A DNA stretch of 47,075 nt from a virus. The notes below the pieces were generated by a model. It worked only from the letters and a program-made list of their open reading frames with translations. It did no database searches and had not been told where the DNA came from. Below are positions 13,915 through 22,014 of the stretch, one piece after another. The DNA lies in the IMG/VR virus record IMGVR_UViG_3300019849_000036, positions 1 to 47,075 of that record; one strand, 5' to 3'. The translations under genes and the position numbers were made by a program. Position 1 is the first letter of the stretch. Each line of letters starts with the position of its first letter.

Positions 13915-15472
13915 TGAACCCATACCGGACCCATATGGCTATGGTCGCCGTGCGGTAAACTTCATCGAACGTCTGCGCCTGACAGAAGGCAAGCTGGCCG
14001 GTCAGCGCTTCAAACTGCCGGAATGGCAGAAGAATATCGTCCTGAAGGTCTATGGTGATGTGCGCGAGGATGGCCGGCGGAAGGTCCGAACCGTCTTTCT
14101 CTACCTGCCGCGCGGTAACGGAAAAACCACTTTCACCAGTGCGCTGGCGCTGTTGCATCTGATCGGCCCGGAACGCGAGGCCGCTGGCCAGGTCATGTGC
14201 GCGGCGGCGGACCGTGAACAGGCGGCGATCTGTTTCAACTCTGCCCACCGGATGATACTGCAATCCAAGCAGCTGCTGCGTGTCACGCGGGTGAAAGAGA
14301 GCGTGCGGGAAATTCTGCACAAAAGCTCTGCGTCCAAACTGAAGGCGATCAGCCGGGACAGCCGCACCAAACACGGTATGAGCATCAGCTTTCTGTCTGC
14401 GGACGAAGTCCATGCCTGGAAGGACCGGGACCTGTGGGATGTGCTCAGGTCGTCCATGCTGAAGCGTGAACAACCGCTGACCATGGTGACCACCACTGCT
14501 GGACACGGTCGGGAAAGCTTCGCCTGGGACCTTTATGATTATGCCAGCAAGGTTGCAGCCGGGGATGTGGTCGATGACACCTTTCTGCCCATACTGTTTC
14601 AGGCGGACCCGGATGATGACATTTATGACCCAGCCATCTGGCGAAAGGCGAACCCGGCGATTGTCAGCGGGTTTACCAGCACCGACTATTTCGAGACCAT
14701 GGCAGAGCGCGCCCGTGAAAGCTCAGCAGAGCGGCGGATCATGGAACAGCTGCACCTCAATCTCTGGCAGGACGGCCACACAGACCCATGGGTGGAGCTG
14801 GATGTCTGGGACGAGGGCGCGGATGACTTCACGCTGGAAGCGCTGGAACTGCATCCCTGCTGGATCGGTGTTGACCTGTCATCGACGGGTGACCTGACGG
14901 CGGTGGTGGCCGTCTGGCGCGTAGAGGGTGAGTTCTTCGTTGTGCCCTGGCTGTATGTGCCGGAAGACGCGCTGGACCGCCGGGAACGCCGGGACGAGGC
15001 CCCATACCGGACATGGGTGGATGACGAAGCCATGTATGCGACACCCGGTGCGGTGGTGGACTATGACGTGATTGAAGACCGTATTCGGTCGCTGTGTGAG
15101 CGATTCGATGTCCGCGAAATCAGCTTTGACCGCTGGCATGCGGACGCGATCAAGAACCATCTGATTGCAGAAAGCCGCCCTATAGTCGATTGCGGGCAGG
15201 GCTTTGCGACCATGAGCGGCCTGTCCAAGGCGACCGAAAGCGCGCTACTCCAGCGCCAGGTCAGGCATCTGGGTAATCCGGTGCTGCGCTGGTGTATGGC
15301 CAATGTTCGCATGGATATGGATGCTGCGGGCAACATCAAACCCGCCAAGAACAAGTCCGTTGACCGTATCGACGGGGTCGTCGCCATGATCATGGCCCTT
15401 GGCCGCGCTTCCCAGGCGACGGAGACCAGCTCCATATGGGAGACATGGAACGGTGATGACTTGGTGCTGTAG
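13883..15472 (+). CDS. Terminase large subunit (ATPase and nuclease)
   Basis: Packaging motor. Residue numbers here count from the earliest possible start (TTG at 13868). Walker A is PRGNGKTT (about 81-88), Walker B FLSADE (about 175-180), and the coupling motif TTTAG follows. The RNase H-like nuclease shows Asp336 (GVDLSST) and a late Asp in SVDRIDGVVAMIM. All key residues are present. Possible starts are TTG 13868 and ATG 13874, 13883 or 13886; I use 13883 because a weak GAGA precedes it. The gene overlaps the small subunit by about 30 nt. A related 3' end recurs at about 16425-16500. Confidence 0.92.
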   Translation: MMTLPVWISGDEPIPDPYGYGRRAVNFIERLRLTEGKLAGQRFKLPEWQKNIVLKVYGDVREDGRRKVRTVFLYLPRGNGKTTFTSALALLHLIGPEREAAGQVMCAAADREQAAICFNSAHRMILQSKQLLRVTRVKESVREILHKSSASKLKAISRDSRTKHGMSISFLSADEVHAWKDRDLWDVLRSSMLKREQPLTMVTTTAGHGRESFAWDLYDYASKVAAGDVVDDTFLPILFQADPDDDIYDPAIWRKANPAIVSGFTSTDYFETMAERARESSAERRIMEQLHLNLWQDGHTDPWVELDVWDEGADDFTLEALELHPCWIGVDLSSTGDLTAVVAVWRVEGEFFVVPWLYVPEDALDRRERRDEAPYRTWVDDEAMYATPGAVVDYDVIEDRIRSLCERFDVREISFDRWHADAIKNHLIAESRPIVDCGQGFATMSGLSKATESALLQRQVRHLGNPVLRWCMANVRMDMDAAGNIKPAKNKSVDRIDGVVAMIMALGRASQATETSSIWETWNGDDLVL

Positions 15473-15528
15473 CTCTGCTTCGGTGCTGTACGAGCGCTAC
15501 AGCGAATGGATATGAACCTTAAAAGCAA

Positions 15529-15549
15529 AGCCCCGCACAAGGCGGGGCT
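15529..15549. terminator. Terminator hairpin between terminase and the MazF-like gene
   Basis: Perfect 8-bp arms AGCCCCGC and GCGGGGCT with a 5-nt loop. On the minus strand it is followed by TTTGCTTTT, so it would end transcription of the MazF-like gene. It may also stop readthrough from the terminase side. A decayed copy lies at about 16549-16570 in the neighbouring remnant. Confidence 0.75.
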
Positions 15550-15617
15550 ATGTGACATCACATCTGGCTTGCAATCACCCTCGATATGATGGCCTCCGAA
15601 GAGGACTTATGCGGTGA

Positions 15618-16079
15618 CTACGAGGCCCCGCTAACGGGGTAAGGTGTATCTTCGTTTACATGTTGTGTCAAGAAACCGAGATTTAAAGAGGCAAGGACGC
15701 AGCGCTGAATACCCATTAGATCAGGCTTAGGAATAGGCTGAGTGCGGTATTTTCTATTGCCATTGGCATCTTTGCTGATTGGTATTGCTGAGAGCCGGTC
15801 AAAACTTACTGAATAGAGCATATCCGCCTTTACCCACATCTCGGGACTGTTATAGGGGCTAGGCAGAGGCTCTTCCAGTTTCAGTAGATAGTGGAAGTTT
15901 CGTACAGGGGCTGGCGGTGTTGTGCTGGTTGGAACCACTGTCACCAGACCACTTCTCGGTAAGTTTGGTGAACTCAAAACGATAACAGGCCTGCGCTTTT
16001 GCATTTCAGGCGGCACAAATGCCCGCGTAAAATCGCAGTAGCATATAGCGCCTATTTTTGGGTGGAATTTAATAGCCAT
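15618..16079 (-). CDS. PemK/MazF-like toxin-family protein, without visible antitoxin
   Basis: A 153-aa protein with the PemK/MazF barrel pattern: MAIKFHPKIGAICYCDF, KRRPVIVLSS, LVTVVPTSTT, then VKADMLYSVSFDRL. MazF-type members are sequence-specific endoribonucleases. This longer subgroup is commonly found alone, and no antitoxin gene is adjacent here. I take ATG 16079, which begins the conserved MAIKFHP, over the upstream GTG. It occupies the cargo slot between the terminase terminator and the attachment site; the related remnant to the right carries BrnT/BrnA in that slot. Confidence 0.82.
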   Translation of the reverse strand: MAIKFHPKIGAICYCDFTRAFVPPEMQKRRPVIVLSSPNLPRSGLVTVVPTSTTPPAPVRNFHYLLKLEEPLPSPYNSPEMWVKADMLYSVSFDRLSAIPISKDANGNRKYRTQPIPKPDLMGIQRCVLASLNLGFLTQHVNEDTPYPVSGAS

Positions 16080-16118
16080 CGGAAACACTTAAGTATGGCT
16101 CTATACAAGGTCAACCTG

Positions 16119-16143
16119 AACCCGCCCACCTGTCGGGTTTTTT
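16119..16143 (+). terminator. Intrinsic terminator near the right end of the element
   Basis: Stem AACCCG / CGGGTT with a 9-nt loop, followed by a run of six Ts counting the last arm bases. It would stop rightward transcription before attR, or shield the element from host transcription. It lies in the leader of the MazF-like gene on the other strand. Confidence 0.6.
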
Positions 16144-16211
16144 ATGAGGCAATCATTGAATCAAGACTTTTCCCTGGTGGCAGGCAGATGGTGGACCCTG
16201 CTGGGTGGCCG

Positions 16212-16387
16212 TTGTTCAATCTGAACAATGACCCGTAAATTCAGTGCAATTTATGCCCTATCTGGGCTGTTCTGTAAAAATAATATACAATGAAAACAGA
16301 TAGATAACGACAAACCTAGGTGTTGACATCGCAGGGGTCGGCAGTTCAATCCTGCCCGCGTCCACCATTTCCCTTCAATGACTTAGC
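16212..16387 (+). repeat. attR repeat, copy 1 (176 bp), right end of the element
   Basis: Direct repeat of 17620-17795 with about five substitutions and no gaps. It starts with the TTGTTCA / TGAACAA palindrome and contains an AT-rich stretch and then the 3' half of a tRNA gene. This is the right attachment site of the 16.4-kb element; the phage arm of the site is conserved together with the core. Confidence 0.9.
16323..16367 (+). other. Attachment core: 3' half of tRNA-Val(GAC), copy 1
   Basis: 45 nt from the anticodon loop to CCA. TTGACAT fits a 7-nt anticodon loop with anticodon GAC. CGCAG is the 3' side of the anticodon stem, GGCAG-TTCAATC-CTGCC is the T arm, and CGCGTCC plus ACCA is the acceptor end. 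The 5' side of the anticodon stem (it would need CTGCG) is absent, so this is not a functional tRNA. Crossover in the anticodon loop is typical for tRNA-targeting integrases. Confidence 0.85.
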
Positions 16388-16424
16388 TGTAATTTGCACA
16401 GGGGTTGGTGGGGCAGACGTACCG

Positions 16425-16650
16425 CGGGCCGTCTAGGCCACAGAAACCAGCTCCATATGGCAGGCATGAAACGGTGACTTTGGTGCTGCACGGCAACATC
16501 GGTGCTGTTCGGGCGCTACAGCCAATCGATATGAACCTTAAAAAGCAAAGCCCCGCACAAGGCAGGACTTGATTGCGTCATGCCAAGCTTGCAATCGCGG
16601 ATGGCATGACGGCCCTAACGGGTCTTAAATGTGGATACAGAGTAGAGCCA
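16425..16650 (+). pseudogene. Remnant: end of a terminase-like gene plus its terminator region
   Basis: From about 16425 the DNA aligns with 15405-15645: the last codons of the terminase (ACCAGCTCCATATGG in both), the GGTGCTG repeats, the GATATGAACCTTAAAA stretch, the terminator (now mutated), and GCTTGCAATC, at roughly 75-85 percent identity. This is the right end of a second, related element whose body is missing. The 62-codon frame across it (16573-16761) has no support as a gene. Confidence 0.8.
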
Positions 16651-16734
16651 CAAGCAACTGGAATATATGCCTTTGCGTATATTTTGTCTACCAAGACGTT
16701 CTTATTGCATCGAGAGATCACATTAAAATGTAAT

Positions 16735-16775
16735 GTCAATTTATTATTGACCGCTTATTAAATTGGCGTTACAAT
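16735..16775 (+). promoter_or_regulatory. brnTA promoter with overlapping inverted repeat
   Basis: TTGACC (16747-16752), a 17-bp spacer and TACAAT (16770-16775) make a good vegetative promoter. The inverted repeat GTCAAT / ATTGAC (16735-16751) overlaps the -35 and is a likely operator for the BrnA antitoxin, which autoregulates in known systems. The start point should fall at about the brnT ATG (16782), suggesting a leaderless transcript. Confidence 0.75.
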
Positions 16776-16781
16776 CTATCG

Positions 16782-17054
16782 ATGGATGTAGACACAGTAT
16801 ACCAATGGGATGAAGCCAAAGCGGCGGGCAATCTTGCCAAGCACGGTGTTGGTTTCGAGGCTGTGTTCGGTTTTGACTGGTCCAGCGCAATCATCACGTC
16901 TGACAGTCGATCAGATTATGGCGAGGACCGCTTTGAGGCGGTTGGCTTTATCGACGATCGGTTGTTTGTGTTGATTTTCACATTACGCGGTAGTGCGGTG
17001 CGGGTGATCAGCCTGCGCAAAGCAAACAAACGCGAAAGGAATGACTATGCCTGA
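16782..17054 (+). CDS. brnT: BrnT toxin, ribonuclease of a type II toxin-antitoxin system
   Basis: A 90-aa protein with the BrnT pattern from end to end: YQWDEAKAAGNLAKHGVGFE, the central DDRLFVLIFTLRG strand pair, and the C-terminal VISLRKANKRERNDY. BrnT folds like RelE-type toxins and cleaves RNA, inhibiting translation until bound by BrnA. It overlaps the antitoxin gene by 8 nt; toxin-first order is normal for this family. It sits in the cargo slot of the remnant element. Confidence 0.93.
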   Translation: MDVDTVYQWDEAKAAGNLAKHGVGFEAVFGFDWSSAIITSDSRSDYGEDRFEAVGFIDDRLFVLIFTLRGSAVRVISLRKANKRERNDYA

Positions 17055-17427
17055 CAAGAAAATAGTATCCTCTGATCCTGACAAGCGTATTGGCCAGGAT
17101 GCCGCGACTGGGCGGGCAGACGTGGTCGCCCGTGCCCTGAAGGACGCACCGGAATATGGAATCCCCGACGCTGAAAGCCCTGAAGTTACAAAGGAAGCCA
17201 TGCAGTCCGGTCTCTCTGCGACTGAGTTTTTTGCTGCCCGCGGTATGGCCCCACCAAAGCCAGTGCGTGGTCGGCCTGCTGGTAGCCGGAATAAAGCCCC
17301 AACCAAGGAACAGGTGACGATGCGCCTTGATGCAGACCTGGTGGCGGCCATGAAGGCGACAGGTAAGGGCTATACGACCCGCGCCAATGCGGCTTTGCGC
17401 GCAGCATTTCTGGCTGAAGCTGAATAG
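17047..17427 (+). CDS. brnA: BrnA antitoxin, N-terminally extended
   Basis: A 126-aa protein. The C-terminal part (EQVTMRLDADLVAAMKATGK and TTRANAALRAAF) is the BrnA ribbon-helix-helix used for dimerisation, DNA binding and toxin neutralisation. The first 80 residues are longer than in typical BrnA and include FFAARGMAPPKPVRGRPAGS. I start at ATG 17047, which has GAAAGGA about 6 nt upstream; the in-frame ATG at 17041 is too close to that site. Confidence 0.88.
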   Translation: MPDKKIVSSDPDKRIGQDAATGRADVVARALKDAPEYGIPDAESPEVTKEAMQSGLSATEFFAARGMAPPKPVRGRPAGSRNKAPTKEQVTMRLDADLVAAMKATGKGYTTRANAALRAAFLAEAE

Positions 17428-17432
17428 GCTAG

Positions 17433-17639
17433 AGTGGAGACGCCACGGCGAAGGATCAAAGTTCTGAGCCAGGGGAAAAAGAAACCCGGCAAAATGTGGA
17501 TCCATATCTTATTGATGAAAATACTGCGTCGTTGACGGACGCGGAAATAGCAAAGCTACACCCTGCTACTCAAGTCTTTGCAGAGCTGGGTATGCCCATG
17601 CCACCACCTCCTCGGCCTATTGTTCAATCTGAACAATGA
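17433..17639 (+). pseudogene. Truncated BrnA-like reading frame running into attR
   Basis: An open frame without a good start (a GTG at 17496 would give 47 aa). NTASLTDAEIAKLHPATQVF, then ELGMPMPPPPRP, resembles the region just before the RHH domain in longer BrnA-type antitoxins (compare GMAPPKPVRGRP in the intact brnA). The frame then ends inside the attR palindrome (IVQSEQ stop). It looks like the N-terminal part of a second antitoxin gene cut by the repeat boundary. Confidence 0.45.
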
Positions 17640-17795
17640 CCCGTAAATTCAGTGCAATTTATGCCCTGTCTGGGCAGTTCAGTAAAAATAATACACAATG
17701 AAAACAGATAGATAACGACAAACCTAGGTGTTGACATCGCAGGGGTCGGCAGTTCAATCCTGCCCGCGTCCACCATTTCCCCTCAATGACTTAGC
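17620..17795 (+). repeat. attR repeat, copy 2 (176 bp), right end of the remnant element
   Basis: Second copy of the 16212-16387 repeat, offset exactly 1408 bp. It marks the outer boundary between tRNA-Val-targeted elements and host DNA on the right. Conservation beyond the tRNA core shows that both elements carried the same arm sequences, so their integrases were closely related. Confidence 0.9.
17731..17775 (+). other. Attachment core: 3' half of tRNA-Val(GAC), copy 2
   Basis: The 45-nt core is identical to 16323-16367. It too lacks the 5' half of the tRNA, so neither copy in this window encodes a functional tRNA. Confidence 0.85.
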
Positions 17796-18045
17796 GATAC
17801 CGCTTTTCAAGTCTGAACAGATCCAGTGGTTGGACGTCTGCTTGCGGCGTGTCGGGCCGCTATATGTCCGCGCTGCGCCCCGGCTATGGTCAAGCAGTCA
17901 ATCATTTGGCTGTTATATGTGGGGTGGTGTCGCAAGGTCCTCAGGCCACTTTTGTAAATCCCCCCATAAAAGCACAGGGACTCAAAAAGCAGTGGGGCCG
18001 GATCATATCTGACCCAGCCCCAGCGCAGTCTATTTTCAGATCGTC
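17796..18045. other. Intergenic host DNA right of attR
   Basis: About 250 bp with no convincing gene. Short frames here show no domain pattern. The end of the large reverse-strand exported-protein gene follows. Confidence 0.5.
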
Positions 18046-21000
18046 TTAGTCTTGTGTTTCCACTGTGACGCCTGAGAAGGTTGCCGTGACATCATCGTTA
18101 CCATCGACTGAGGTCGCCACCAGACCAATTGTGAAGCCCTCGTCGAACTTTACACCGCCGACTTTGCCGTTGATTATCCGCAGGCGAACACTGCCTTTGC
18201 CGCCGGTATCACTAACGTGCTTACCATCAGCGCGGCGTCTCCAGTCACGCCGTGCACCATCACGACCCCGGGCAGTGTTGTTCTCCCGGCCGACCATGAA
18301 GGTCCGTACGCCCTGTTCTGTGCTTTGACGCACGGCCAGATACGCACCGCTGTTTTCGCTCAGGTCGATATCCGCATTCACGACAATCGTGCCAGAGGTA
18401 GACAAGTCGGTTGCCAGTGGAACAAACATCAGGTTATCGCTGCGTGAACGGTTGCGCATGGAACTGCCACCACCCGTTAGCGTGTAGGTGTCACCATTTT
18501 TGCTGACAGTACCCAGGAAGCCGCCCAGGCTGACCGAGTCAAGGGTTTCACCCAGTACCGGTGCGTCGTCAACAGGCTCTTCCTCAACAGGGTCTGGTGT
18601 GTCGACAGGGGCAGGCGCATCCACGGCTGCATCCGTCTTCACGAAGTCCAGATAGTCAACGCGGGCATATTCATTCGCTTCGCGCATCCCTGTGATGCTG
18701 ATCACATCACCAGACTTCAGGGTGACACCTTCCATGGTCTCGGTCGCACGGTTACGTGCCGCAACCGCGCCGTGGCCCAAATCCCCGTTGAAGACAACCT
18801 GTTCGATCACTTCGCCGTTCACTTCAAGGGTAGCGCTGGCCACCCCGTCATTTTCGTCAAAGTACCCAAGGGTCAGATCGTAAACACCAGCCTCGCCCTG
18901 GAAGGTTGTGGTTGCTGTACCGCTGGCACCTGCAACCTGTGGACCATTTGGTACATGGAGCGTTACCAGACTGCCACCAGAGGCTGGGCCTTTGTTCTCA
19001 ACCCGGTAATCACCGCTGAGCGTAAAGCTTTCCAGCTCGATCCGCGTTGCGTCCGCAGGCGGTGTTACGTCCGCTGGAGGCGTGTTGTCCACTGGCGGGG
19101 TGTAATCGGAACCGCCATTATCGTTACCGCTGTCATTATTGTCGTCCGACGCAGGTGGTGTTTGGCCACCTTGGGCGATTTGATAATCGACAAACAGCAC
19201 ATCCCCGTCACCGTCACCGTCGACCGCAATGGCCGCGAAGTGGAAGGTCCGGCGCTTGCCGGGTGACCGGGTTTCAGACTGTGGACGCCGCTCTGGCGTA
19301 CCGCTCAGCACACCGTCTTTGCTCAGCGTCATCCCGTAAGGCATCTGACCGCCCGCATACCAGGTGATCTCGCCTTCACCGCCAGTCGCTTCGAACTGGT
19401 GTTCAAACGGCACACCTTCAAACACCTCTAGCGAAACCCCTTCCGGAAAATATTCCCGGTTATAATCACTATAGCGTGTCGGGATATTGCCGTTCTGCAT
19501 CACTTCAGGATGGGTGTCGCTGTCCGACGCCTCTGACGTGGCAGTGGTATACAGGAATTCAGGGCGGACAAAGTCCAGTGGCTGATAGTTCTCGCTTGCC
19601 CACTGCAGGATGCCTTTACCAGCCTTTGGGTTTGGCGAGGACATTTCGACCACGACCTTGTAGCGCTGGCCTTTTTCCAGATTGATGAACCAGGATGGGT
19701 CACGTTCGCCCATGCCAACATGCAGTTCTTCAACACGGTTGTTTGGATAACCGTCTACACGGGAACCAGGGACCTTATGATAGACAAGCTTATCATCGAC
19801 CCAGACTTTGTACTCGTCAACGCTTTTCATATCCGCACGCCAGCCGTCTTCATACACGGTGATGTCATAGCGGTCGGTATAGGGTGCCAGAAGATAGCCT
19901 TCCCAGCGTGCCGACATGCCGGGCTGATCGCCGTGTGGAATAGGATAGTTATACGGATTCATAGCCTCGATTTTTTGTGGTACTGCGCCCTGGAAGTCGT
20001 AGGCTCGTTCTTCATTCGTACTTGCCAGATGTATATCGGGCAGGGCCATGGTCACCAGCGGTGTTTTGAAATTCTGGTCGTCAAAGGCCGTGAAGATGAC
20101 ACCGTCACCATTGCCCTCAGCAGGGTTTGGATCGCCGTAGCTGCCGTAAACCTGCGCACGCCAATATTCGCTTTCCAGCTGCAGGTCCAGAAGCTCTTGC
20201 GCCACTTCCGGCATGTCTTCGGCAACCCATTCGGCCAACCAGTTAACCTGAAACGCCTCACGGTAAATCTGGTTACCTTCTGAAGCACCCCCTTTCGTAA
20301 GGGTGTTTTTCAGGCCGCGACCATTCAATGCGAAACGTTTATTGTTTTCAATTTGATACAGCATCGTCATTTTGCGGGTATTCACGGCCAGCTTTTTGAT
20401 CAATGCGCGGTGTTCATCATTGGCGATCGCATCGGCGACCATCATGGCGCGGTACGGCAAAATCCGGAAACTTAAACGATCATAATGATCTTCAATATCA
20501 ACAAACCGGCTTTTCTCCGCCCGTTCCAGCGCCCGCTGATAATTGAAGTCATGCTCGATGACGGCCGCGCGCATTGTGGCCCAAAGATTGAAACCTGGAT
20601 AGCCTGGCTTGGCGGTTTCGCGGGTCACACCTTCGCGGTCAAGGTCAATGGTATACTGCGTGCCATACTGTGTCATGTCGCCAATCCAATAGGCGGCTGT
20701 GTGGAAGACATCTCGCCAGGCAAAGATATGCGTCATGGCCCACCAGTCGACCGAGCCGATATAGGCATGGTCGGAGACGATGGCTTCTGTGCGCTCGCTG
20801 CTGCCGAGGAATCTACTTGTGTCCACGAATTCATCACCCAGGAAGGCTTCGATGATAGACGTTGGATATTTCAGGCGATTCTTACCGATCGGCTGACCAG
20901 ACGCATCCCCGACACCAAGGTAGACATTTTCTTTTTCTGCTAGACGCGCATTATAAGCTTTTTGGAAACCAGGACGGAAGAGATTGTTAGGATCTTCCAG

Positions 21001-22014
21001 GAAGGTCAAAAAATCTTTTGGCAGCAGGCCGGCATCGCGGAACGCAACCTGCTGGTCATTGTGCCAGGCAATCATACCGATCAGGTATTTTTCCATTTCA
21101 TATTTGGCGGCAGCCGCATTGGTCTGGCTGGCCAGAGGATGCGCATCAACCGCAGCTGTCCGCTTGCCGGTTGTGTTTGATTCTGAACCAAAATCTTTCA
21201 CTCTGAAGCCAAGCGGGCCAGAACCCAGATCAACGGCCCGGTACCAGTTCCAGAAATTGGCATTGTTTGGTTCTGCCAGATAGGCTTCGCGCCGCTGGCG
21301 AATAATCTCTTCATTCGCAGCACTTGTGGGCTGGATTGGCAGCACCGTGACCCATTTGTGGATCGTGCCGGTGTTGTCATGGTGGTGTTTGTCACCCGAA
21401 TACACCGGTGATACGAACGGGAACTGCACCTTCATCGGGTTTTTGGTGTTATCGATAAATTGCTCATACGCTTCTTGTGCGTCTTTGAATGTATTGATGT
21501 CCCCCAGCATTTTCGGGGTCACTTCTGACACCACATCTTTAAGGAAGTTGTAATCACGTTCCCAGTAATGCTCGCCGTCGGTCGGCGCGCCGCCTGGCTG
21601 CATGACGAACTTGGAATCGCGGTCCGCATCTTCCGGCAGGTTCAACAGTTCGACCAGCTTGTCATTCCCGGCGATAAGTGTGCGAATTTCCTCTTCGCTG
21701 TGGTGGAGAATGCCGCGGCGCATGATGTCATCCTCATCGACGCCAACAAATTTGAATTCTGCTGCATTGGGTGACGAGTGACATTCGGCACACTTCATGC
21801 CGTCAACATCACCGCGACGGTTCCAGATTTCCAGCATTTCTGCCACCATTCCATCACTGTAACTGATTTGTGGTGCGATAAAATCTGTATCCCGGAATGC
21901 ACTGGTTGGGTATGCGCCAAGCGCTGTGTCATTGTCTTGCGCAACGGCGATTGTATGAGCGCCCCCTATTGCCATACACAGGGCTGTTGACCCTAATAGA
22001 AGCTTTTTCATCAT
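18046..22014 (-). CDS. Large exported single-haem c-type protein with PA14, Ig-like and carbohydrate-binding-like parts
   Basis: Residues are numbered from the ATG at 22029 (1327 aa). I prefer ATG 22014, which has GAGG 9 nt upstream. A Sec signal peptide ends near AVAQ (30/31). A haem-c motif CAECH (80-84) with possible distal Met143 marks a cytochrome-like domain; I see no second CxxCH. A large region of about 150-690 is unrecognised. A PA14-like domain lies at about 700-825, an Ig-like (He_PIG type) domain at 870-945, an Asp/Pro-rich linker at 975-1015, a CBM6-like domain at 1015-1135, and a C-terminal beta-sandwich (LamG-like) from about 1170. It is probably a cell-surface or secreted redox enzyme acting on a polymer; the substrate is unknown. 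Confidence 0.8.
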   Translation of the reverse strand: MMKKLLLGSTALCMAIGGAHTIAVAQDNDTALGAYPTSAFRDTDFIAPQISYSDGMVAEMLEIWNRRGDVDGMKCAECHSSPNAAEFKFVGVDEDDIMRRGILHHSEEEIRTLIAGNDKLVELLNLPEDADRDSKFVMQPGGAPTDGEHYWERDYNFLKDVVSEVTPKMLGDINTFKDAQEAYEQFIDNTKNPMKVQFPFVSPVYSGDKHHHDNTGTIHKWVTVLPIQPTSAANEEIIRQRREAYLAEPNNANFWNWYRAVDLGSGPLGFRVKDFGSESNTTGKRTAAVDAHPLASQTNAAAAKYEMEKYLIGMIAWHNDQQVAFRDAGLLPKDFLTFLEDPNNLFRPGFQKAYNARLAEKENVYLGVGDASGQPIGKNRLKYPTSIIEAFLGDEFVDTSRFLGSSERTEAIVSDHAYIGSVDWWAMTHIFAWRDVFHTAAYWIGDMTQYGTQYTIDLDREGVTRETAKPGYPGFNLWATMRAAVIEHDFNYQRALERAEKSRFVDIEDHYDRLSFRILPYRAMMVADAIANDEHRALIKKLAVNTRKMTMLYQIENNKRFALNGRGLKNTLTKGGASEGNQIYREAFQVNWLAEWVAEDMPEVAQELLDLQLESEYWRAQVYGSYGDPNPAEGNGDGVIFTAFDDQNFKTPLVTMALPDIHLASTNEERAYDFQGAVPQKIEAMNPYNYPIPHGDQPGMSARWEGYLLAPYTDRYDITVYEDGWRADMKSVDEYKVWVDDKLVYHKVPGSRVDGYPNNRVEELHVGMGERDPSWFINLEKGQRYKVVVEMSSPNPKAGKGILQWASENYQPLDFVRPEFLYTTATSEASDSDTHPEVMQNGNIPTRYSDYNREYFPEGVSLEVFEGVPFEHQFEATGGEGEITWYAGGQMPYGMTLSKDGVLSGTPERRPQSETRSPGKRRTFHFAAIAVDGDGDGDVLFVDYQIAQGGQTPPASDDNNDSGNDNGGSDYTPPVDNTPPADVTPPADATRIELESFTLSGDYRVENKGPASGGSLVTLHVPNGPQVAGASGTATTTFQGEAGVYDLTLGYFDENDGVASATLEVNGEVIEQVVFNGDLGHGAVAARNRATETMEGVTLKSGDVISITGMREANEYARVDYLDFVKTDAAVDAPAPVDTPDPVEEEPVDDAPVLGETLDSVSLGGFLGTVSKNGDTYTLTGGGSSMRNRSRSDNLMFVPLATDLSTSGTIVVNADIDLSENSGAYLAVRQSTEQGVRTFMVGRENNTARGRDGARRDWRRRADGKHVSDTGGKGSVRLRIINGKVGGVKFDEGFTIGLVATSVDGNDDVTATFSGVTVETQD

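Noticed and set aside
16229-16294. 21-codon frame within the attR repeat, present in both copies
   Set aside because: Three of the nucleotide differences between the copies change amino acids and there is no ribosome site; it is most likely recombination-arm DNA.
16323-16367. Functional tRNA-Val
   Set aside because: Only the 3' half from the anticodon loop is present; the 5' half needed for pairing is absent at both copies.
16573-16761. 62-codon frame upstream of brnT
   Set aside because: Runs across the decayed terminator region of the remnant and ends in the brnT promoter area; no protein pattern.
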